Source of the DNA: Hortaea werneckii
Taxonomy: Eukaryota; Ascomycota; Dothideomycetes; Mycosphaerellales; Teratosphaeriaceae
Assembly: GCA_037044905.1 (NCBI GenBank)
Contig: JBAOKB010000099.1
Span: 1 to 64,000, forward strand
Length of the DNA stretch: 64,000 nt
Direction: 5' to 3'
The notes below the pieces were generated by a model. It made no database searches, had not been told where the DNA came from, and saw nothing but the letters and a program-made list of their open reading frames with translations. The position numbers and the translations under genes are program-made. Below, piece by piece: positions 43,122 through 54,490 of the stretch (position 1 is the stretch's first letter; each line of letters begins with the position of its first letter).

Positions 43122-44995
43122 ATGCCTTTCCGTCCAGAGCACTCGTTATTACGAGTCGAAGTGCCGGCGTTGCACACCATCGACACCACTTCGGTCGAGA
43201 ATCTCTTTGGCATGGTTCGTCCATTCCTTCCACTCACTCCTGCTCACTGAAAGCCCAGGTGCTCGGTCAGTCGGAAGAAAATGCCGCTCACTAATCTCCG
43301 CTACAGTGGTCCCTGTTCTCCAAGACATCTCACGCGATGGAAGATGGCAAGAGGCTGGAAAACCTCAGTTGGAGACTGTGGAACCGCGAAACTTTCTGCT
43401 GCACACCTGACCAGCAGCCGCGAGCCGCGCTTTCGCCTCCGTGCTCCTGGGTCAAGCCGCAAGCAGCCACGACCGACATTCCAGTGCCAGAGCTCTCCTC
43501 CAGTCTGGACTCGGCCGCCACCGAAGAACTCGACGACGACCACGACGACGACGAGGAAGACGACGAGACGTCGTCGGTGCCGGTTCCTCCGGTTTCCAGA
43601 GCCCGGCCAGAGCTGCGCAGGCACGACTCCTCAAGTAGTAACAGCAGAGGGCGCGAAAAACACATCACACCCGTCGACCTAGAAAAGATCTTTTCGTCCA
43701 TCAAGGAGTCCAGACCCCTAGCACCGATCGAGATGGCAATGCCTCACACCCCTGCCAAGTTCGAATCCGACCTTCCCTCCGCATCAGCGTCGCAGACGCT
43801 ACCTCAGCTGCAATACCATACCGACGACGAAAACGAGCCTTTGCGCGATGTCGACACGACCACACCACAGCCTTCAGATTCTCACGCCACCCTTGAGTCG
43901 GCCACATCCACCGTTGGCACCAGCGATACCAATGACACTCACCCTTCTCAGGCCCAGACGGTCGGGTCAGAAAGCAGCACAAACACCGAGATGAGTACGC
44001 ACAGTAAGGAACCCGGCACTCATAGCGTGGTGCGTGGCTTCGTTCCCGGTGGCGCCCCTTCATCCTACCGTTCCCAAACGCACCTCGCCGCTCAGCCTAC
44101 TCCAATCCTCAGAAACTCATTACAAAACCCGAGAGCACCACCTAAGAAGAAGAATGCCGTGTTCCAAATCGGCACCTCATCGGGCGAAGACGAGAGTTCA
44201 TTCGAAAAGCACATGTCCTACAAGAGCTCAATATCAGAAAACCTGACCAAGGGCCACCGTGGCGATGGCATCAATGATAACAAGAAGCAAACATCGTTCA
44301 AGGATGAGGTTGCGGTGGCAAGAGACAGCCCGGTCTTCGAATCGGATGATGAAGATGAGGAAGTGTCTGAAAGCGCCATCGAAGATGACGATGATTCGTC
44401 AGATTGGGAAGATTCGGATGAGCAGAGTGGTCCATCTTCGGTCAATGAGAAGGAAATGTTCCAGCGTGTCGACTCCCGGCCAAACCTCACCTCACGACGA
44501 TCGCTTCTCACGACCATGATGCACGAACCAGACCGGGCGAAGGCCATGGCCAACGCAGCGACCAGGTCTACCCCGGCACTTCGCCGGTCACGAACCAGCA
44601 CACCCAGCGGGCCGTCCGCACCAGGCTCGCCACAACCGACCATCCAAGAACCCCCACAGCAAAACCAAGACGCAACTCGCTCAAATCCGAAACCCATCAT
44701 CATGACCACTTCTAACACTCACCCACCTCAGCAACCCGCCCTCTCTCCCCGCACAACCCGCAGAAACATGCTCTCGACCGAGCTGACCGAATCACTTCGG
44801 AAGAATTTACTCTGGGAGCGCCAGCACCGAAGCAATGGCAACCTGAGCGCCTTGAAGCGGCGGCATACGACGCAGGACATGACCAAGCTGAAGCAACATC
44901 CGGAGCCGGTCGCCATGTCGCAACAACCCGCCTCGAGCTTTAACAATGACTTCTTCGATGCCGGGCTCCAGGAATACCACGCGAAAGGCTGGTAA
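43122..44995 (+). CDS. DUF1752 (AreA GATA-like) and DUF3295 protein, putative nutrient-response regulator
   Basis: Two exons, 43122-43214 and 43307-44995, give 593 aa; the 92-base intron (GTTCGT to CTACAG, phase 0) falls inside the conserved N-terminal motif. After splicing the motif reads VENLFGMWSLFSK, then GKRLENLSWRLWNRETFC, which is the DUF1752 core. The long middle is disordered and Ser/Thr/acid-rich (runs of D/E at about 90-105 and 380-410). The C-terminus carries the DUF3295 signature: RRNMLSTELTESLRKNLLWERQ, LKRRHTTQDM and the terminal YHAKGW. Proteins of this architecture are fungal and have been linked to nitrogen/carbon regulation; the exact role is unknown to me. An in-frame ATG at 43032 would add 30 residues; 43122 was chosen because homologues start MPxxP-like close to the motif. 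Confidence 0.88.
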
Positions 44996-47507
44996 GACGG
45001 CACCAGGGGAGCAATTGCCATACACACATTCGGGCTCGGTTTTGATGCCGCCATCGTCATCAACATAGCCATCATCATCATCAACACCACCTGCACCTCC
45101 ACCACCACCACAACATGTCTTATTATTTGCTGCGTTCGAGCGGAATTTGGAATTTTTCGATCTTTTTCTTCAGAAAGCAAAAAGTGCATATGCACTTACT
45201 TGACTCATAGCGAGCCGGAGTTTCTCGTTTCTCGGCATTTCATCATACCTCTCCGCGGGGGAAAAAGGTCAGAGGCAATAATGATCGAAATTCACGACCG
45301 ATTCACTCTTCGTCTTCTTCAGCCCCCCAAAGAAATCTCGCTTTCCGAGGGGTTTTGCGCGCATGTTATGTATTCGGCAGGGAAAGGAAAGGGCAAGAGG
45401 GTTAAAGGGGGTTTTACAGGGAATGGAAAAGAAAGGGAACAAGGGGGATCAGGGGGGGGAAAGAGAGCGCCCTCTCAAAAAAATTTCGAGAGGGTTTTTT
45501 CAAAGCATTGCTTCCAAAACTTTGATCGTCAAAGTCATCAATTCGATCCAAATAAGATACCAGCATAGGCAGTTTCTACAAGCAGCGAACGAAGTTGACA
45601 GAAAACGAATATGTTACCTACACAAGTGATCTTCCTACCTTACTTTTTTTCTCTTCTTTTTCTCTTCTTTTTTTCCTTTTTTTCTTTTTTTCCTTTTTTT
45701 CTTTTCTTTTTCTTTTCTTTTTCTTTTCTTTTTCTTTTTTTCTCTTTTAATTCCTTTCCTTTCTTCTTTCGATGGACGTGGAATGTGAGATCACGGTCTA
45801 GATCTCCGCCCTCTCTCTCTCTCTCTCTCTCTGCACTGTAGAATGTAGATCCCTCGCAGCCGTGCATTATGTGAACTGCACGTCAGTATACTATAAAAGT
45901 ATCTAGGGAAGGTGTGGTGGTCTACAGCACATCCTCCATACAACCAGGCCTGCTATGTTTCGGAACTCCCCCTTGTAATGATAATTTAAGACAGGAAGCT
46001 AGAAGTTCTATTTATCCCGCTGTATTATCATTCCTCTACACACATGCCTGTGTACGGATATATAAGGATGTATGTATGCAAGCCACATACATACCCGGTT
46101 TTTCCGCGAGCCTACCTAGTCAGATACTGTATGCATGCATGCATGCACACAGCGTATCGGTGAGGCCGGCAGGACCAACATTGATTGGATGTGCAGTAGG
46201 TGTGTGGGAGTGTGCCGTCACCCTGGGCACCCGAGCAGGCGTATGCAATGCATATGCCGATGCGGGCATGCGATGCAACTTTGTTATCCCCCCACCCTCA
46301 GGGGGCGGGGAATCTTCCTATTTGTTCGCAGGGATTTCTGGTTGGTTTCCTTGCGGTGAAGATTGGTTTTTGTTGTAGATACAGGTGGGATGGTGGTGGT
46401 GGTGGTAGTAGTGCGGGATTTCCGTGGGATGTTTACCGGGGCGGGAGGTAGTGTTTACGGAGTGCGTATGTATTTATCGTATACTGTGGTTCAATACGTT
46501 GGCTCTACTGCTATACATCTTCTTCTTGTTCGTGATTTCGTTTGGGGTTGCTTTACTGCGCGACGATGTATTGGTCATACTACTACTGCTCGCTAACCTT
46601 GCTGAACGCCTGCGCATTGTTTTTGCCTATGTTACATGCCAACATGTCCTGCTGTTCTATCCTCGAAGCCTTTCCGGCTGAATAGATCTTGGGGGGGAGT
46701 TCGTTTGATAATTTACCACCCAACTTTGCCGAAACTTGGCTCTCTCTCCCATGTCTCTTCTTCTCCACATCCAGAATTTCCAGAATAATCAGCCTGATGC
46801 AAGTAGTGCCGTGGTGTTCATTCGGCTCTTTGGGGTTTCTGTGCCCCACAGCAACAATGATTACGTGCCCATGGCCACGTATTTACCTTGCTGGTGGAGC
46901 TGTTTGGGATGAGATGTTTTGTTGATGTAGCTTTAATTACTACGGAGGTACCTTGCCCCTCAGAGATTCAAACCTTCGCGGTGTCGACGGCAGCGCGAAG
47001 AGCTGGGAAGGCTTCACGGCTTGCTGCGGCTAGCTGGTCAAGCCGGTGGGGACCGGTGGGATGGCGGCCTCATACTGTATTTCCCTTCCGCCTCATCCGC
47101 AGAGGTTGTCAAGGTTCTCGCTCTCTTGGTGACGCATGTACCACTGGAGGTGAGAGCTGATGAGCTTATTGGCAGTGGTCGCTGTCTTGGCTAAGAGCCT
47201 TTGTGAGTCAGCGTCTGAAAGGCGACTTGAAGGGAGAACTGAAATGGTACTATGTAAGGCATTGATTTCTCAGCCACACTAGGAGGCATTGTGGCGCGGT
47301 CTTCTAGCTTCCATCTTCGGGTTCTTGCGTCATACCACAAAGTTGTCTCGGCGTATACAAGACACTGAACAGACACTGCTCTCCTAGTACATCGCTTGAA
47401 CCGCTTCTCTGCGGAGATTCTGAGATCCAGAAGCATCGCTGCACCGGTGGCTGTTGGCCAATTGAACAAGGATAGGCGTCTCAGGCGGCAGAGCTCACGT
47501 ATTCACT
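44996..47507. other. 2.5-kb gene-free interval rich in simple repeats
   Basis: Contains a T/C-rich run (45645-45750), a (CT)n run (45811-45832), a 9-bp hairpin (46070-46094), an (ATGC)n array (46131-46147) and one TACTATGTA motif (47248-47256). No supported gene. The 3' UTR of the DUF1752 gene and the promoter of the CHY gene must lie here. Confidence 0.5.
46070..46147. repeat. GTATGTATG hairpin and (ATGC)n array
   Basis: GTATGTATG (46070-46078) and CATACATAC (46086-46094) form a perfect 9-bp stem with a 7-base loop. Forty bases on, (ATGC) repeats about four times at 46131-46147 and is self-complementary. Confidence 0.8.
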
Positions 47508-50088
47508 ATGCCAGAAGCTGAACAGGCTTCAACAGCTACCTTGCCCTCACGTCCTGCAAAGCAAGGTCAAGTATGCCGTTTCTATAAAACCAAGAAAGGT
47601 AGGTTCCATCCCAATATTCCAATCTCTCATTCAAGGGCTACTGCTACTCTCTACAGACTAACATGAGATGCCTCTGGTACTATGAATGTGTATCGCCGTG
47701 AGCAACTAGTTGACAGTGGACTTAATAGGTTGCAGGGCAGGGGCGAATTGTACCTTTTCACATCCATTGGACCAAGAGACTCCGTCATATAATCCAGCCG
47801 TGCCAGTCAAAAATGAGTCGAAAGACACATCCACCTTAGCGAAAACAACTCCTCAGCCGGCGAGACCAGCTGCTGTTCGTCCAGTGCTGAAAGCTGAAGT
47901 CGAAGATCCAAGGGCGTTCCAGATTGGCCAGATACAGAGGAGATTTAAACCGCATGCTGCCGACACTGTGGACGGAACCACACTCTCTCTACGCATGAAA
48001 CCTTCGGATCCTGATTTCCCTTACGAGATCGATGACCTGGAATGTGAGCTCAGAGTACCCAGGTCTTATCCTAGCTCCGGAAGGCCTTCAATTCAGGTGA
48101 CCAACAAGGATATTCCGAGAGGGTTCCAAATTAATATCGAGCGGGGCTTCGATCTCATCTTGTCATCTAATCCTGGGACCACACTACTTGCGGCGATGAA
48201 CAGACTTGATAGGCAGCTAGAACCTATATTGGCTGGTCGGATGGCAGAGACTATCAAGATAGTCGCGAACAAGGGACCGGCCAGTCCAGCGCCAGTACAA
48301 CCGCAGTCGCAACCGCCACCTTCGCGCGCTGCCACTAACAACACCACAGAGCGTAGAGATGTCCATTCGAAGCAGGCCGTGGTGTTTACTGCGCAACAGA
48401 AAGATGAGGCGCGATCTAAGCGGCAATCACACGCACGACAACTCGAAGCAAGGTTCGGCAGGATGCCTTCTTTTGTGAAATCTTCAGATGGGCAAAGCTA
48501 CGTGCTGCCCCTTGAGTCGCCGAAGAAGTCCACATGGCCCCAAACTCTACAGTCACTTCGTTCTTTCCAATTGATTGTCCCGGAGGCATACCCACTTGAG
48601 TCGGCCTTCATCGTCCTTGAGAGCGAATCTGACGAAGCCCGCAACGTCGAGGCAGCGTTCACTCGCTTACCTGGAAAGATACCGGGTGCTACTCTGACCC
48701 AGCTTGTGAATCACCTGGTGCTTCACATCTCACCTATGGCCGCTGAGTCTTCAAGCCTGGATGGAGAAGGTTCAAAGACTGTGCAAGATATACAGACACC
48801 TCCCTCGAATGTTGGGAAACCCAACACTTCAGAGCTGCCTTCAGGCCAGGCCTCTCATGTCGACGGTGATCGGCCGCATCTACATGTGATTCCTCGGCCC
48901 CCAGAGTGGGAGAATCCTCGACACAAAACCGTAGATGAGAGCGAAGGTACAGACTCTGAAACCTCCGAAGCAGAAGGCGACTCTTCACAAAGCGACCACG
49001 AAAGCGAAGACCAGCAGCTCAGAGACCAAGACGTCTCAGGCACACCAGCAGAAAAAGGCGTTCTGCTCTCCTTCCCGAACCTCGAGCTCCACGGCATCGA
49101 GCTGCTCGAAGTCTCATCTCTCAGCATTACGATCAAATGCGAACGGTGCAAAGATACGATGGATGTGCACCGCTTACGTAACTATTCTGGTAACGCCTCA
49201 GCCATGCGTCAAGAGACTTGCAAGAAGTGCGCGATTACTATGGCGGTGGGCTTCCGGTCTGATATGATACATGCTAACTCTGTACGGGCGGGCTATCTCG
49301 ACTTGGACGGCTGTACGGTGGTTGATATGCTTCCAAGGTGAGTCGCTGAGTGACATCTCTAAATACGAGCATCCGGAACTAACCCGGATACCAGCAACTT
49401 CCTACCAACCTGCGCGGAATGCTCTACTCAATTCCCAGCTCCGGGCATAGTCGCCGTGAGAGGCGACTCGGCCATGACCATCTGCAGAGAATGCCACAAG
49501 AAAATGACCCTACGCATCTCCGAGCTGAAATTCCTTCTCGTCAGCGCGACTGCGGCGAGGGCAAGCAGGGCTCTTGGTCGTAAGAAGCCGAAAGAGAATC
49601 TTGGAATTCACGCTGGCTCTGAGTTGCCACGCAAGGGGCGTTGCTCCCACTACGCTAAGAGCTTCCGGTGGTTTAGGTTCTCGTGTTGCTCAAAGGTCTT
49701 CCCATGTGATCGCTGCCATGATCAGCAGAGCGATCATCCGCTTGAACATGCTAATCGTATGATTTGGTACGTATCGCCTCTTCGAAAGTCTTTCTTCTAC
49801 CAGCTGGCGGCGCTTTTCCCATCGGAGTGCTAGCTGTAATGCATGCAGAGCCTCACCTTTCCTTATTATGGCTCGCATCGGACTCGATGCTAACGCTACG
49901 ACAGTGGATATTGCTCCCGCGAACAGAACTACAGGCCCGAAGACTGCGGCATATGTCACGCCCTCATGATCGGCAAGAAAGGTTCGGGTTTTTGGGAAGG
50001 CGGAAAAGGTACGAGGGACCCGAAGCGAATGAGCAGAAAGGATCCTCGCAAGTACAAGCGGAGACCCGGCGCGAAACCGAAGACTTAG
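47508..50088 (+). CDS. CCCH + CHY zinc-finger protein
   Basis: Four exons, 47508-47598, 47729-49337, 49395-49766 and 49905-50088, give 751 aa; introns of 130, 57 and 138 bases in phases 1, 2 and 2. Intron 1 splits a CCCH finger that reads CRFYKTKKGCRAGANCTFSHP after splicing. A region of about 350 residues resembles an RWD-like fold around YEIDDLECELRVPRSYPSSGRPSI (tentative). After an acidic/Ser linker come Cys pairs (CERCKD, CKKC, CAEC, CREC) and then the CHY finger: GRCSHYAKSFRWFRFSCCSKVFPCDRCHDQQSDH, continuing across intron 3 to MICGYCSREQ and CGICHALM. The tail is basic (KRMSRKDPRKYKRRPGAKPKT). It is probably an RNA- or protein-binding regulator; CHY fingers occur in ubiquitin-ligase and mitochondrial-import contexts, but the role here is unassigned. 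Confidence 0.88.
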
Positions 50089-50348
50089 TGACATAGAAGG
50101 CTCACTTCATCGAATCCTTCACGCCATTTCAGCGACCACCATTGGAGAGTCAGTTGTCATAGTCTCAGTATACTGATAAAGCAAGCGGATTCCCATTTGA
50201 TTAGAAAAGGAAAAATACACAACCCCCTTGTAATAGTTTCAAAGCCATCTTCCGGAGAGAACGCTGCTATTGAACCATCCCTTCTCGCGATAAAAGGAAG
50301 AACGTCAAAACAATCGCACCAAATCCTTCCGACTCGATGTCACGGCGT

Positions 50349-51003
50349 TTACATCCTGAAAGGGCCGCAGTCTACATCGATACTCATGACGCCTTCCGGC
50401 TCATGGAAGCACTTGCTGGTGCCATAGTCGCCGAAGAACTAGAACATTGCAAAGCAAGTCCGGTCAGTATTTTCGATCAAAAGCGTCCGTGTCGAGGGAT
50501 GTCTCCGAAATCCGAAAAGATACGAAAGGCTGGTCTGCTTACCATGTAGTCAGTATGGTCGGCGTCACCCTTGTTCGGGCAGTGCGTCTCGGCGAACGGC
50601 TGGACCCAGCACTTGTCCTTGAGCTCCGTCGGCTCGTGGCTGTGCGAGTGCGGGATGTAGTCGTACTTGAAGCTGTAGAAAGGCTTGTCCTTCTTGAAGC
50701 TCTTGCACTCGGAGTCGAGGTCTGTTCAGGCGGGGAGGGGGGGTAAGTCAGACATGTAAGTCAGAGGAGACGGCGTCGTCTTGAGGAAAATATGGGCCTT
50801 TTTTGTGGGAGAAGGTTGGGTTGTATGGACTCACCCTTAGGGAACCCCTCGCCTTGGTACGGCCCCGTGCAGTCTTTCGACTCGTAGCGATAGACGCGGA
50901 CGTGAAGGTCCTTCCCGAACTTTGGCCATCCCATCGGGTTTGCTACGGTACCAGCGGCGAAGGCAGCGACCATGAGGCCGGTGATCTTGTTGAAGGCAAC
51001 CAT
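50349..51003 (-). CDS. Small secreted cysteine-containing protein (candidate effector)
   Basis: Three exons on minus, 51003-50835, 50721-50543 and 50438-50349, give 145 aa; introns of 113 and 104 bases (donors GTGAGT and GTAAGC; acceptors ACAG and CTAG) in phases 1 and 0. A signal peptide (MVAFNKITGLMVAAFAAGTVA) precedes a mature chain of about 124 residues with six cysteines (contexts KDCTG, SECKS, DKCWV, THCPN, SKCFH, VDCGP) and a basic/aromatic start (HVRVYRYESKDC). Small size, signal and even cysteine number are typical of secreted effectors or antimicrobial-like proteins of ascomycetes. No known family recognised. Frames on both sides of each intron stay coherent, which supports the model. 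Confidence 0.75.
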
Positions 51004-51527
51004 GATGGCTAACGTCGATGTTAGCGTCGTAGTCGCAAAGATCGGAATGATTTGCGCTCACCTCGGTCTGTAGGAAGCGACAGTGATGCAAGTGAAAATC
51101 GAATACACGCAGAAATGGGAACTCCAGAAGACGAAATGTATGCGGTCGCTTGCTACCATTAATACTCCTGTCGACAGAATGTTGGGCGCAAGCTCAGACT
51201 GAGCTAGAACGTTAACTTTGTATAGCGGATCAGAGCTTCGGAGTGGAAGAAACGACTTGGCCAGCTTCTTACCGCTTCGAGACGTACTTGATGCTATGCC
51301 ACTAGCTTTTGAATAGAGACGTCCTAACATTAGATTGGGATGACCGCTGAGCGACCTATTACTGGCTTGAGTGTTTCAATAGAAAATCTTGTAAATATAG
51401 AAAAGTCGATGCTCGATCGGATATTCGTGACCTATTTCTCAACCCCTGGAATGTTGACTTGCTCAACTGTCTAATGGGCGTCTTTTGCTCGAGAGCTGGA
51501 GCATCACAACGCATGCGCCTTACGTGA
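51004..51527. other. Gap between secreted-protein promoter and DUF1593 3' end
   Basis: About 520 bases. A 90-codon minus-strand frame with an ATG at 51330 exists but has no signal, motif or splice support. The rest presumably holds the small secreted gene's promoter and the DUF1593 3' UTR. Confidence 0.4.
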
Positions 51528-53730
51528 TCAGAGCTCGTCTCTCGGCGCATTCTCGCTGGTTGAGGAAGGCGGCTGCACCTTGAGGATCACCCGTTTGTAT
51601 CTTCGAATCGGCGGTGAACCACTGCCAGTCACCTCCAGGATGACATGATACTGCTGACAGGTTTCTTGAATACCTGCGCCCTGGTTCTGTTCCGCTTCCA
51701 CAGCCGCACATGCGTCGATCGCAGATGGCAGGGTTGTCTTTGCGATTCGCCCGCCGGATGACAGGGTGAAGTTGAGCTGCGGGACCTCACTTGCCGTGTT
51801 GGATTGTGTCGCAGAGATTTCTCGGTAGCTAGAGGAAGGTGTTAGCCACGGTGATATCTACTACAGTCAACGCGAATCGACTCACTGGAACCAGTTGAAC
51901 CGCAGGTCATTCTTGCCGGTCAAGTTGGCATCTGGATCGTAGGTGTGAGATGCATCCATTGTGATAACCTCTTCTGGCGCAACTTCCACAATCAGAGGAG
52001 AGCTGTCACATGATCCGTTGACGGATACTACTGGAGGATGACTGCCCGCGCCGTAATTACCCAGCACACTCCACTGTACACGAGCACTCATCTCGTCTTG
52101 GTAGGCTTGTCGCCATCGCCAAATTGTCGCCTGACTTGAGGTATAGGTTTGATCTAAGTAAAAACCTATTGTCAGTGCTTTTCTAAAACTGCTCTTCGGA
52201 ATATCAAAGAGCGTACTCTTATTGATCATGCCCTTTACACTATCCCTGGCATCGCTGTAGACCATGGTTTGCCTCGTGCTAGGAGATGGGTCAGCATGCG
52301 CGAATTCGCCAATGCTTGGTTTGAAGACACTCACAGGTCGAGGAGTGTATATCTGCCACCCCATCCACCCCAACTCGGTTGATCTGCACAACGCAGTCAG
52401 TCTTTAATATTCCATTGAGCCATGAAAGGCACTGACCATAAGGTCCACCATTTAGACCGTTCATCATAGTGTGCTGGTTTCGCAGATATTGTCAGCCCTC
52501 ACTCCAAAGACTCAGATGCCCAGTATGGAGACTGCTCACCATGAGAGAAGGGCTATCGCCTTCCATGATATAGGCGATGTCTGGGTAATGCGAGCCCAGT
52601 GGACCGATCTGGAAGTGAGTCGAAATGTATTCTTGGTCGACGAGTGAGGAGTTTGGCCCGCCTTGATCGTAGCTAGAAACGTGCTAATTGTCAGCACGGC
52701 CTTGGATTACGTAGAGTCGACGATTAATAAACGGACTTGTAGAACCTTTCGCCACTGATGCCTGTCCATGCTGCCATTCCATACCTGCAAACAAGATCAG
52801 AGGACTACTTCAAGCCAAATGCTCCATTGTGATTGGATGCTTACTGGTTGAATCCATGCAGAGACACGATATAGGGTATCTGAGGAAAGTTCATCCTTCA
52901 CATCAACGAGTCAGCACATTCCAGCAAGAGGAGAGGTCATCTGAGTCTCACCGGATCCACGGCCCAGTATTATCTTGGTCCGAAATGGTGTACACCCGTA
53001 TCTTCTTCACGAAGCGGTCGAACTCATATGGAACGCGGTTCTTTTGGACATGGAATAGCACTTCAGCGAGAACGTTGACTCCACCCCAAGCCTGACAATG
53101 AAGGATCTCGTCGTCACCCATACCATCGAGCACGTCTATCAAGCGTTGCGCTCCAGAGGATAGACTTGGACGACCCAAAGCGGCTGTGCCATAAAGCGGA
53201 TGGCCGCTATAGACTACCGAAGACAAGTACTCGGAGGTGGGAAATTGGCCAGCAGAGTGCAGATTAAGGTTCTCTTCCACCAAACCAAATGCACGAGTGG
53301 TCTGTCAAGAGTGAGATACTGATATGACCGACCAGTTGGGCGTCGTCCGGTATCTACTTACGTTAAGTATTTGGTCTGGATACGTGGAAGAATTAAGCCA
53401 GTAAGACGTCTGTAGAGGGTCTCAGTATGCTGAAGCCCATGTGTGCGGTCTACAAGACATACCACTGCCGCCATACCAGTGATATTATATCTTGAAGTAA
53501 AAGAGATGTATTAGTTCTGATACGAAGTTTCTAGTCCCGGAGACTGTAACTCACTGATCACTATGAAGAAGCATGCGAATGAACGACATCGTATCATCTG
53601 GTTCGTTGGATATGTCGCTCATCACGAAGATCTGCGGCTTCTTGTCCAAAGTAATCGCTGGTGGGCATTGCTGCTGAGCGGCGATCGTAGTCGCCAGCCC
53701 GGCAAGCAGTAAGGTTCCTAGAAGCGGCAT
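51528..53730 (-). CDS. Secreted DUF1593 protein (nucleoside-hydrolase-like, 'cellulose-binding' family)
   Basis: Twelve exons on minus: 53730-53555, 53490-53463, 53409-53362, 53301-52952, 52895-52845, 52784-52737, 52672-52540, 52473-52437, 52383-52335, 52278-52217, 52153-51886 and 51828-51528, giving 516 aa with every phase consistent. The eleven introns are 53-66 bases. A signal peptide ends near IAAQQ. The DUF1593 N-domain begins PQIFVMSDISNEPDD; the Asp cluster is like the inosine-uridine nucleoside hydrolase active site. It continues with GQFPTSEYL, HCQAWGGVNVL, GPWIR, GPLGSHYPDIAYIMEGDSPS, PSWGGWGGRYTLLD and YTSSQATIWRWR. The C-terminal domain is Ig-like (VAPEEVITMDASHTYDPD). Intron 10 (63 bases) is a multiple of three without stops, so automatic annotation may retain it; splicing restores the family sequence KNQTYTSSQ. 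It is divergent from the GH92 gene, suggesting co-use in glycan breakdown (inference). Confidence 0.87.
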
Positions 53731-54490
53731 CTTTGGTAGAACGAGTGATGCACACGGCAAAGGAACTAGAGGATACTTGAACCTGGTACGAATTGGAAAA
53801 TGTTGCAATTCCACTACGGCTTCTGAAGAAGAGTGACGTCGGGTGGAGAGGCCGATAGCCAGACTTCATCCGGTAGCTTGTGCCATTAAGAGGTGGTCCT
53901 TCAGCATCGCGTCCAAACCATCTAGCACCGCCTCGAGGCCGCGATCCGCATCAATGTGGCCACACAAGGCGGGTAGCAGATCGGCACTTTGTCTTGGTCT
54001 TACCATGTCGCTTTCGGGATCATCGAGTCAGCGAGTGGAGAGCGTTGCGGGGAAGCAGGAAGAAGCAATTGGAGATCATGTAGGGTTTCCAGTAGCTTGG
54101 GCTGTCATTGTAGCGAACGCCGAAGCTGCCTAGGTTAATGGCGGGAAGAAAAGTTGTCGCTGGGAGCCAAATGCCATCTTGCTGAATGTCATGTTCGCCT
54201 TGATGAGCGTAAGACACCGAGAAGCAGCGCGGACGCAGTTTTGCTCATTGCTTATGGCCATGTGCGAGTTGAACGAGATCAAATCCTTCCAGGAAGTCAC
54301 CACAACCCATCATGCAAAAGACGTGGGACGGCGAATGACGGCGACGACAGGGGAAAAGCTTCATGTTTCTCCGCCCTAGCGAGTGAACCATCTTTGTCCA
54401 GAGACCGACCAGAGTAGATTTAAAGTGGCTGAATTACCGTCTCTCCCACAGGTAGGTAGTAGGTCTTCTTGGTCCTCTAGAAGTGAAGTC
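53731..54490. promoter_or_regulatory. Divergent promoter region DUF1593 / GH92
   Basis: 760 bases between the two divergent starts of secreted hydrolase genes, likely to carry shared control elements. No clear TATA pair or CreA cluster was picked out by eye. Confidence 0.45.

Noticed and set aside
45611..45841. Phe/Leu/Ser-rich frame
   Set aside because: Translation of a T/C-rich simple repeat.
51058..51330. 90-codon minus-strand frame
   Set aside because: No signal peptide, domain or good splice context; kept only as a note in the gap entry.
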